Positions 1 through 6,320 of a stretch of DNA of 12,984 bases are shown piece after piece; positions within the stretch are counted from its first letter, which is position 1; each line of letters opens with the position of its first letter. Position numbers and translations under genes: made by a program. The notes below the pieces were generated by a model. The model was given only the letters and a program-made list of their open reading frames with translations. It was not told where the DNA came from and searched no databases. The DNA lies in contig DAIEST010000021.1 of assembly GCA_027346125.1 (NCBI GenBank), positions 1 to 12,984 on the forward strand, given 5' to 3'. This DNA comes from Leptospirillum sp. (lineage in GTDB: Bacteria; Nitrospirota; Leptospirillia; Leptospirillales; Leptospirillaceae).

Positions 1-1664
1 GTCGGGAGGTCGGAAAAAGAAAGGAGAATATCGAGATGTGGCGGCTTCAGAAACTCTGCCAGAGACTTGTGGTGTTTCCGGAACTCGGACTCAAGCGCTT
101 TTTTCCCGATCTCGGCACTCTGACGATCCTCTTCTTCTTTCAGCCAATGACGGATTCTGGCCCTGGCCCGGGGAGTCGCCACATATCTCAGCCAATCCTT
201 GCTGGGTGTCTGTGCCGGAGACGTGATGATCTCGACGATCTCTCCGGAACCCAGAACTGTTTTGATAGGAGCCCATCGACCATTGATCCTGGCCCCGACG
301 ATATGGTTCCCCAGATCCGTGTGGATGGAATAGGCGAAATCGATGGCGGTCGCCCCATGAATCAGCTCCTTGACCTGACCTTTTGGGGTAAAGATATAGA
401 CCTCATCCGGAAACAGATTGATCTTGACGGAATCCATGAACTCCCGATTGTCGGGAAGCTCCTTCTGCCATTCCACCAATTGCCTCAACCAGGCAACGAC
501 CTTCCTCTCCCCTTCCGCCGGAAGATTCTCCGCATTTTCCTTGTAGTTCCAATGCGCGGCAATCCCTTCCTCGGCAACGCGGTGCATCTCTTCCGTCCGT
601 ATCTGAAACTCGACCGGAACCCCTTCCGGGCCGATCACGGTCGTATGAAGAGACTGATACATGTTGGATTTCGGAACGGCGATGAAATCCTTGATCCTTC
701 CGGTGATCGGTTTCCAGATGCTGTGCAGGAGACCCAGAATCCCGTAGCAGTTCAGTTTCGTATCTGTAATGATCCGAATCCCCATAAGATCGTAGATCTC
801 GTCAAAGGGGATCTCCTGGAGCGTCATTTTTCGATATATGCTGTATATGTGTTTATATCGGCCAAGGACACGTCCATGGATGTCATTCGACTTCAACGCC
901 TCTTCTGCCGTCTGGACGATGAGGTTGATGTAATTCTTCCGTTCCTTGCGCCTCATGGCCACGCGCGTGCGAATATCCTGATAGGTCTTGGGTTCCAGAA
1001 CCGAAAAGGAAAGGTCTTCAAGCTCCGACTTCATCCATCCGATACCAAGACGATTCGCCAAAGGAGAGTAGATCTCAAGGGTCTCCTGGGCGACAGCTCT
1101 TTGTTTGGGTGAATCAAGGGAAGCAAGAGTCCTCATGTTGTGGAGACGGTCTGCAAGCTTGACCAGAATGACCCTGATATCCTCGGACATCGACAGAAGC
1201 ATCTTCCGGAAATTCTCTGCCTGCTTCTCCGCTTTGGAAGCCTGGTAGTGAAACTTCCCGATTTTTGTCACTCCATCGATCAGTGTCAGAACCTTTTTCC
1301 CGAATTTTTGTTCGATGAGGTCGGGAGGAAGGGCCGTGTCTTCCAGAGTGTCATGGAGAAGCGCCGTGATCAGGCAGGTCGCATCGACCTTCATCGATGC
1401 CAGGATCAAGGCGACATTCAGGGGATGGTCCACATATGATTCTCCGGAACGCCTGAACTGCCCCTTGTGGGCATCCGACGCCAGAAGATAAGCTTCACGA
1501 ATCCGATCCAGGACGGACGGGGTGCTGTTGTAAAGCGCAACCTGGGAAAGAAGGGTTTCGATCGTCGGCCCGCTCCCCACTCCCGTGGTCCGAAGCTCCT
1601 GTCCTTCCGGTCCCTGAGGCTTATCCGGTGTGTCTGTGGCGACGGATGGTGAAATGCCGCTCAA
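1..1664 (-). CDS. rel: Bifunctional (p)ppGpp synthetase/hydrolase, RSH family (3' end missing)
   Basis: This enzyme makes and degrades the alarmone (p)ppGpp in the cytoplasm and so controls the stringent response. 554 residues are visible before the frame runs off the left edge. In order: an HD hydrolase domain with HDTLEDT (H104, D105, E108, D109) and LADRLHNMRT (about 170-179); a synthetase domain with GRYKHIYSIYRKM (about 268-280), YDLMGIR and YQSLHTTV (336-343); then a TGS domain (about 412-480). The synthetase loop reads RIKD (323-326). This R-x-K-D form is typical of bifunctional enzymes, whereas monofunctional RelA has E-x-D-D. The helical and ACT/zinc-finger regulatory parts lie outside the window. 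I chose the TTG start at 1664 because AAAGGGGG sits six bases upstream and an in-frame TGA lies just beyond. A GTG at 1580 would bring the HD motif to residue 76, closer to the usual length, but lacks a well-spaced ribosome site. The gene overlaps the recJ end by 44 bases. Family assignment is very secure; the start is less so. Confidence 0.96.
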   Translation of the reverse strand, partial: MSGISPSVATDTPDKPQGPEGQELRTTGVGSGPTIETLLSQVALYNSTPSVLDRIREAYLLASDAHKGQFRRSGESYVDHPLNVALILASMKVDATCLITALLHDTLEDTALPPDLIEQKFGKKVLTLIDGVTKIGKFHYQASKAEKQAENFRKMLLSMSEDIRVILVKLADRLHNMRTLASLDSPKQRAVAQETLEIYSPLANRLGIGWMKSELEDLSFSVLEPKTYQDIRTRVAMRRKERKNYINLIVQTAEEALKSNDIHGRVLGRYKHIYSIYRKMTLQEIPFDEIYDLMGIRIITDTKLNCYGILGLLHSIWKPITGRIKDFIAVPKSNMYQSLHTTVIGPEGVPVEFQIRTEEMHRVAEEGIAAHWNYKENAENLPAEGERKVVAWLRQLVEWQKELPDNREFMDSVKINLFPDEVYIFTPKGQVKELIHGATAIDFAYSIHTDLGNHIVGARINGRWAPIKTVLGSGEIVEIITSPAQTPSKDWLRYVATPRARARIRHWLKEEEDRQSAEIGKKALESEFRKHHKSLAEFLKPPHLDILLSFSDLP

Positions 1665-3270
1665 TGCGATCCCCCTTTCCGACCAGTTCAGGGGTCATGA
1701 CCAGATCCAGCCTGTCACCGGGTCTGGGAAGATTCCGTGAGTATCGGAACGCCGCCCGTTCGGTTCCATGGTTCCAGCGAAAATGACATAGAACCAGACG
1801 GCCATTCGCAGACTCCATTTTTTCGACACGCACATTCCGGATCCCGAACAGGGGTTCCGGAAACCCCTCCCCAAAGGGAGTCAGCTTTCCAAAGCCTTCC
1901 CAGAAAGAAGCAGACCGGTAATACGCAGGCAAGAACGCATCGATTTCCAGCGTTTCGTCACAGTCTTCAAGCGTACTGGCGGATTGCTCCCTAAGGATCC
2001 CGGACAGAAGTACCCGGACCTTTTCCAGAATCTCGAGAGGAAACCCAAGGCCTCCGGCTTTTGGATGTCCCCCGCCCGAAATAGGAAGTCCTTCCAGCGA
2101 CTTCAGGATGTCCGGCAGGGTGATCTGCCCACGAAGACGAAGAGAACCCCTCACTCCTCCGGATGCGGTCAGGGTTCCTACAAAGACGGACTGGTTGAAC
2201 TCCTCGCACAGACGGTGGGCGATCCGTCCCATGACTCCGGGAGCCCAGTCCGGCGCAAAAAGGACCGGAGTCCCGTCCCACTGGCGACGGACTTCTTCAT
2301 AAATTGTCCACTCCGCTTCCCGTCGCCGGCGATTCATCTCCACAACCTGTGAAGAGTAACGCTCCGCTTCCGATTCCGTTCGAGCCATCAGAAGTCTGAA
2401 GGCCGGAAGAGGGTCGGACATTCTTCCCGGCGCATTGAGTGAGGGAATGACCCAGAAAGAGTAGTCGTTGACCATGACTTTCCGGTGAATGCGCTTTCGC
2501 AGCAAAGCCCGGACGCCGGGAAAACCTTCCAGGACATTCTCGTCCAGAAGAGCCTGGACGAAATATCTGTTCTCGGACAGGATGGGAGCCCTGTCTGAAA
2601 GAACTGCCAATCCGGAAAGGAATGCCATTTCACGCTCTTCGGACTCATGGACAAACGAGCGAAGCAATACATAGAGACACCCGACAGCTGTCAGATGAGA
2701 ACGACCCTGCGGGTGGACGATCGCCATCTCCTCAGGCCACGGCTCCTGCATAAGGTGGTGGTCCACCACGATGGAAGACAGCCCCTTTTTCTTGGCTTCT
2801 GACAGCAAGGAAAGATTCGAGACGCCGAGATCTGCGACGATCAGGAGTCTCACCCCCTCATCCGGCAAGGCAAGAATGCGCTCACGGTTCAATCCATGGC
2901 CCTCTTCCCGCTGTACCAGCAACACACGGTGGGGATGTTTCCTTCGGGTGAGAAATCGGGAACACATTACGGCAGAAGTAATTCCATCCACATCCAGATC
3001 CGCATAAATGGCAATCTGTTCCTGATTGGACAAGGCATCCAGAAGGGTTTCCCGGGCCAGCCCGATCTCTCCGACATTGTCGGAGTCAGGGGGAGATGGA
3101 TGCAGAAAGGAGGAGTCGAGAGAATCCCAGTCGAATCCCCTCCCAAGAAGGATTCGGGCCCATATGGGATCAACGTTCAGTCCCCTGGATATGGCAGATA
3201 TCCCGGACTCCTCAACAGATGGGATATTCCAGCCAGCCCGTTCTCCAGATTCCTCGCATTGGATAGTCAT
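1621..3270 (-). CDS. recJ: Single-stranded-DNA-specific exonuclease RecJ (divergent motifs)
   Basis: RecJ is a cytoplasmic DHH-family nuclease that degrades single-stranded DNA 5' to 3' in recombination and repair. The 549 residues are close to the usual 560-580. The N-terminal LLGRGFDWDSLDSSFLHPS region is typical. Catalytic motifs follow: DLDVDG (91-96), VADLG (145-149, D147), VVDHH (168-172) and a D226 in LSDRAP. NAPGRM (279-284) and SGGGHPKAGG (398-407) of the DHHA1 region come next, and then an OB-like C-terminal part. The metal-binding aspartates and histidines are present. However, the second motif has LG where NG is usual, and the ALGTVAD-like motif has become LAVLSDRAP. The ATG at 3270 follows the microprotein stop by ten bases, and AGGG eight bases upstream overlaps that stop, which suggests coupled translation. 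The 3' end contains the start of the RSH gene. It could be a RecJ paralogue rather than the sole RecJ, but the recJ-rsh pairing argues for the standard gene. Confidence 0.93.
   Translation of the reverse strand: MTIQCEESGERAGWNIPSVEESGISAISRGLNVDPIWARILLGRGFDWDSLDSSFLHPSPPDSDNVGEIGLARETLLDALSNQEQIAIYADLDVDGITSAVMCSRFLTRRKHPHRVLLVQREEGHGLNRERILALPDEGVRLLIVADLGVSNLSLLSEAKKKGLSSIVVDHHLMQEPWPEEMAIVHPQGRSHLTAVGCLYVLLRSFVHESEEREMAFLSGLAVLSDRAPILSENRYFVQALLDENVLEGFPGVRALLRKRIHRKVMVNDYSFWVIPSLNAPGRMSDPLPAFRLLMARTESEAERYSSQVVEMNRRRREAEWTIYEEVRRQWDGTPVLFAPDWAPGVMGRIAHRLCEEFNQSVFVGTLTASGGVRGSLRLRGQITLPDILKSLEGLPISGGGHPKAGGLGFPLEILEKVRVLLSGILREQSASTLEDCDETLEIDAFLPAYYRSASFWEGFGKLTPFGEGFPEPLFGIRNVRVEKMESANGRLVLCHFRWNHGTERAAFRYSRNLPRPGDRLDLVMTPELVGKGDRIERHFTIRRHRHTG
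1671..1678 (-). promoter_or_regulatory. Ribosome binding site of the RSH gene, inside recJ
   Basis: The minus strand reads AAAGGGGG, then six bases, then TTG at 1664-1662. This purine-rich site lies inside the last codons of recJ. It decides the choice of TTG over the downstream GTG at 1580, whose nearest AGGAG is about 15 bases away. The site is seen directly; its use is inferred. Confidence 0.6.
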
Positions 3271-3280
3271 GTCCCATACC

Positions 3281-3394
3281 CTAGATAATCTGTTTCTTTT
3301 TCAAGTAGAGCAGAAAAATGATCAGCACCACAGGCAGAACAAACAGACCCAAGCTTCCCAGAACCTCTTCCGGATCGATATAGTTGTTGTTCAC
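3281..3394 (-). CDS. Single-pass membrane microprotein, 37 residues, unknown function
   Basis: This short frame lies between secF and recJ. It starts with GTG at 3394-3392, preceded on the minus strand by AAGGGA with a seven-base spacer, and stops with TAG at 3283-3281. The product begins MNNNYIDPEEVLGSLG. It then has a hydrophobic stretch at about residues 12-31 (GLFVLPVVLIIFLLYL is its core) and ends LKKKQII. The acidic N-terminus and KKK after the helix predict N-out/C-in orientation by the positive-inside rule. It sits 25 bases after the secF stop and 10 before the recJ ATG, so it fills an otherwise 149-base gap and should be co-transcribed. I do not recognise a family. The layout resembles that of small accessory subunits of membrane complexes, and its position suggests a link to SecDF-YajC. 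That link is an inference from neighbourhood only. The alternative is a chance open frame, which the ribosome site, coherent topology and tight spacing make less likely. Confidence 0.68.
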   Translation of the reverse strand: MNNNYIDPEEVLGSLGLFVLPVVLIIFLLYLKKKQII

Positions 3395-3419
3395 ACTTCC
3401 ATCCCTTCAGACGTGGGGG

Positions 3420-4361
3420 TCAACTCCTCTGTCCGGATACGGTTTTCTCCGCGTTTCCCCGTGTGCGCTTTCCTTTTGGAATCATCAGCAGAAGCGGACT
3501 TGCAACAAAAATCGAAGCATACGTCCCGATCACCACACCCAAAAGAAGAGCGAGAGAAAAATCATGGATCACGGATCCACCGAAAAAGAAAAGCGCAACC
3601 AGAACAAGCACTACTGTAGATGATACCACAACTGTACGGCTCAAGACCTGATTTATTCCCGCATTGATGATTCCTTCCATTGTCTGACGGCTTGCCCGCT
3701 TCAATTGTTCACGAATGCGATCGAAAACAACGACAGTATCCGTCAATGAATACCCCGCCAATGTCAATAAAGACGTGACAACAAGAAGGTTGATCTCGAT
3801 CCCCATCAGATAAAGGATGCCCAAAACTGCCATGACATTGTGAAATGTGGATATTGCCGCGGCAAGCCCGAACCGGAATTCAAACCTCATTGCAATGTAG
3901 AAGATGATTCCGACAATAGAGTAGAGGATTGCAAGGAATGCTTTTCCCGCAAGCTCCGAGCCGATTGTCGGACCTATTTCCGTGGCTGAAAGAACCGTCA
4001 ACTGATTTCCGGGAAATCCGGCCCTCAGATCATTTAAAATGGTTGAAGAGACTGACGTCCCGTCCCCTTGCTGGATTTTAGTCCGGATCAACAGGTCGTT
4101 CGTCGACTGAATGTTCTGGATCTGGGCACCCTTGATTCCTTTTCGGATCAAGCTGGAGCGAATATCCTGGATCGGAACGGGCTTCGAGAAATGAACCTGA
4201 ACCGCTGTGCCACCCACGAAATCAATACCCATGTTCGCTTTTCCACGGTAGATCTGAATGAGGGCCAGAAGACCCATCCCCAGAAAAATGGCGGAAATGC
4301 TGAGAGAAATACGCCTTTTTCCCATGAAATCAATAGAAGGATTCCGAATCAGTTCAATCAT
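3420..4361 (-). CDS. secF: Protein translocase subunit SecF
   Basis: SecF pairs with SecD in the inner membrane and uses the proton gradient to help pull proteins through SecYEG. The 313 residues fit the family. There is a first membrane helix (about 18-37), a periplasmic domain starting MGIDFVGGTAVQVHF (about 44-58), then five helices from about 140 to 293 and a basic cytoplasmic tail. The signature GYSLTDTVVVFDRIRE (203-218) is intact. It contains D208, which should match the proton-path aspartate of the family, and LSRT (240-243) carries the conserved arginine. The usual HDV motif in the third helix reads HNV here (H174, N175). The ATG at 4361 was chosen over one at 4388 because AGGAG precedes it by five bases and MIELIRN matches the usual start. 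It lies 50 bases after the secD stop. The ribosome site is within a small hairpin. Confidence 0.95.
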   Translation of the reverse strand: MIELIRNPSIDFMGKRRISLSISAIFLGMGLLALIQIYRGKANMGIDFVGGTAVQVHFSKPVPIQDIRSSLIRKGIKGAQIQNIQSTNDLLIRTKIQQGDGTSVSSTILNDLRAGFPGNQLTVLSATEIGPTIGSELAGKAFLAILYSIVGIIFYIAMRFEFRFGLAAAISTFHNVMAVLGILYLMGIEINLLVVTSLLTLAGYSLTDTVVVFDRIREQLKRASRQTMEGIINAGINQVLSRTVVVSSTVVLVLVALFFFGGSVIHDFSLALLLGVVIGTYASIFVASPLLLMIPKGKRTRGNAEKTVSGQRS

Positions 4362-4365
4362 TCCC

Positions 4366-4378
4366 TCTCCTAAGGAGA
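4366..4378 (-). promoter_or_regulatory. Hairpin overlapping the secF ribosome binding site
   Basis: The minus strand reads TCTCC TTA GGAGA just upstream of the secF ATG. The two arms are exact complements of five bases with a three-base loop. The right arm holds the AGGAG of the ribosome site, so a folded mRNA would hide it. The arms are seen directly; regulation is inferred, and a five-pair stem alone is only moderately stable. Confidence 0.4.
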
Positions 4379-4411
4379 ATCGGCACAAATCATGTCCGAA
4401 ATATTGGCACT

Positions 4412-5986
4412 TTAAATGGAAAGTTGATCCATCTTCCTTTTCATACTCATGGAATCGAATACAACACGGGTTCCGACCAGTGCCGTAAAGAGATTGATCC
4501 CGATACCGACCGAAAGCGTCACGGCAAATCCCTTGATCGGACCTGTCCCGAAAATGAACAGGATTAAGGCCGTGATCAGTGTCGTTACATGGGAATCGAC
4601 GATCGTCAGGAATGCCTTGTCGTATCCCGAGTCGATGGCAGACCGGACGGGCTTTCCGAGACGGATCTCTTCCCGTATGCGCTCAAAAATCAGTACATTC
4701 GAATCGACGCCCATCCCGATGGTGAGAATGATCCCGGCAATGCCGGGAAGCGTCAGGGTTGCGTGCAGTGCCGCCATGGCCCCGATCAACAGAACAAGAT
4801 TCAGTAGCAGGGCTCCGTCTGCAATCACTCCTGAGAAGCGGTAATAGAAGGCCATGAACAGAAGCACCAGAATGCCCGAAAAAATCGTCGCCCTAATCCC
4901 TGCCCGAATGGAATCTTTCCCGAGCGAAGGACCAACTGTCACGTTCTGGAGGATATGAACAGGTGCAGGCAGTGCTCCCGACCGGAGAACAATCGAAAGA
5001 TCCTTGGCCTCTTTGAGGGTAAAACTTCCGGTGATCTGGGCCTGCCCTCCCGAGATTTCTTCCTGAATCACCGGAGCGGAATACACCACCTTGTCGAGAA
5101 CGATCGCAAGACGATCCTTGACATGGTCGCGGGTAATCTGGTCGAAGAGCTTGGCCCCGGAAGCATTGAATGTCAGCGAAACATAAGGTTCGTTGAATTG
5201 GCCAAAAGCGACTCTGGCATCGGAGATGACATCGCCAGACATCAGTGCCCCTTTCTTGAGCAGATAGGGCAATTCAATCCGTTCCCCCTTTGTCCCCGTC
5301 CGATGCGAAAAAAGCACTTCGTCCAGGGAAGGAACAGGAGTCTTCTTTTCCAGAATCTTGTCCGCATCCGGATTCCTGTCATCTACCAGCAGAAACTCCA
5401 GACGGGCCGTTTTTCCAATCAGGGCCATCGCCCTGTCGGGATCGTTCACACCCGGCAATTCGACCAGGATCCGATCCTTCCCCTGTCGCTCGATCAGGGG
5501 TTCGGCAACTCCGAACTGGTCGATCCGGTTTCTGATGACCTCCATCGCCTGTGTCATGGCATGAGCCCGGATTCGCTTTTCTTCTGCCGGGGGAATGGTG
5601 TACACCACCCCTGAATCGTTTTGCGACTTGAGCGTCAGGAAAGGATAGTGATGGCGGATCCGCTTTGCGAGAGCTTCACGGGCCGCCCCTTTTCCGACCG
5701 GGAAAGAGAGGTCCGCGTCACTGATCCGGGGCTCCATCGAAGGGGTTTTCAATGCAGCGGAGATTTCCTCAAGGGTTCCCTGGACCGCTTTTTCCCGATC
5801 CACCTGCAATGTGACGGACATGCCCCCCTTGAGATCCAGTCCGAGGGAAATCTTGCCGGAAGGAAGAACTTTCTGAAGCCCCGGCGGAAGACTGCTCCAG
5901 AGAGGGAGGGAGGGAAGCAGAAGAACAAGGGAAAGGATCGTGGCTCCTCCAAGCAAAGCCAGACGGAATCTGATTTTTCGTTTCAT
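4412..5986 (-). CDS. secD: Protein translocase subunit SecD
   Basis: SecD forms the SecDF complex in the inner membrane and drives late steps of Sec-dependent export with the proton gradient. The 524 residues include one N-terminal helix (about 8-28) and a large periplasmic region beginning LGLDLKGGMSV (48-58). Within this region are FGVAEPLIERQGKDRILVEL (158-177) and GGQAQITGSF (313-322). Five membrane helices lie between about 364 and 508. The signature GMGVDSNVLIFERIREE (424-440) carries D428, equivalent to the essential proton-path aspartate of the family. TVGPSLGKDSI (350-360) precedes the second helix. The start at 5986 gives the expected basic MKRKIR before the first helix. Its nearest purine-rich site, AAGGGG, is about 14 bases upstream and better placed for a five-codon frame that ends in the overlap ATGA. 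It lies 43 bases after yajC and 50 bases before secF. Confidence 0.97.
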   Translation of the reverse strand: MKRKIRFRLALLGGATILSLVLLLPSLPLWSSLPPGLQKVLPSGKISLGLDLKGGMSVTLQVDREKAVQGTLEEISAALKTPSMEPRISDADLSFPVGKGAAREALAKRIRHHYPFLTLKSQNDSGVVYTIPPAEEKRIRAHAMTQAMEVIRNRIDQFGVAEPLIERQGKDRILVELPGVNDPDRAMALIGKTARLEFLLVDDRNPDADKILEKKTPVPSLDEVLFSHRTGTKGERIELPYLLKKGALMSGDVISDARVAFGQFNEPYVSLTFNASGAKLFDQITRDHVKDRLAIVLDKVVYSAPVIQEEISGGQAQITGSFTLKEAKDLSIVLRSGALPAPVHILQNVTVGPSLGKDSIRAGIRATIFSGILVLLFMAFYYRFSGVIADGALLLNLVLLIGAMAALHATLTLPGIAGIILTIGMGVDSNVLIFERIREEIRLGKPVRSAIDSGYDKAFLTIVDSHVTTLITALILFIFGTGPIKGFAVTLSVGIGINLFTALVGTRVVFDSMSMKRKMDQLSI

Positions 5987-6000
5987 GGGTGAACTATCAT
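5983..6000 (-). promoter_or_regulatory. Five-codon leader frame overlapping the secD start
   Basis: An ATG at 6000-5998, with AAGGGG immediately upstream on the minus strand, opens MIVHP and then a TGA at 5985-5983. The TGA overlaps the secD ATG as ATGA. This could bring ribosomes to the secD start by termination and restart. It could also be a chance frame, with AAGGGG serving secD directly at long spacing (about 14 bases). Coordinates and codons are read directly; the function is inferred. Confidence 0.3.
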
Positions 6001-6029
6001 CCCCTTTCTTGTATTCGATGCAAAACGGT

Positions 6030-6320
6030 TCAGATCTCTGATGCGAAGGAAATGATCGTTTGTTTCAGGACGGTCACAAGCACATTTGGAGAAATTTCGA
6101 GTTCCACCGTCCTGTCTCCGATCGACGAGACTGTTCCGATCAATCCTCCCGACAGGACAATCCGGTCTCCTTCCTTGAGTGCCTGAAGAAACTGATTGTG
6201 TTTTTTCTGTCGCCTCTTTTGGGGAAGAATAATCAAGAGATAGAGAAAAACCACGAACAGGAGGATCGGGAGAAGATTTAAAAGAGCCGAAGATGCTCCG
6301 GCTGGAGCTGCGGAATTCAT
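6030..6320 (-). CDS. yajC: Sec translocase accessory protein YajC
   Basis: YajC is a small inner-membrane protein that associates with SecDF and the holotranslocon. The 96 residues comprise a short Ala/Ser-rich N-terminus, one strong membrane helix (about 12-33) and then the family signature LPQKRRQKKHNQFLQALKEG (32-51). GDRIVLSGGLIGTVSSIGD (51-69) follows in the cytoplasmic domain. The start at 6320 is supported by AAGGAG seven bases upstream, inside the tgt 3' end. A longer reading from 6371 would add 17 residues without helix or motif and is rejected. The ATG overlaps the tgt stop as ATGA, so translation is probably coupled. The tgt-yajC-secD-secF order is a well-known conserved cluster, which strengthens the call. 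Confidence 0.95.
   Translation of the reverse strand: MNSAAPAGASSALLNLLPILLFVVFLYLLIILPQKRRQKKHNQFLQALKEGDRIVLSGGLIGTVSSIGDRTVELEISPNVLVTVLKQTIISFASEI

Noticed and set aside
36..1112. Long plus-strand open frame of 358 codons
   Set aside because: It lies opposite the RSH gene, whose minus-strand frame shows a full set of family motifs; the plus-strand product has no recognisable domain.
3768..3773. TTGACA-like box inside secF on the minus strand
   Set aside because: It lies within coding sequence and has no -10 box at 16-18 bases.
4955..5614. Plus-strand open frame of 219 codons
   Set aside because: It is the reverse of secD coding sequence and has no supporting features.
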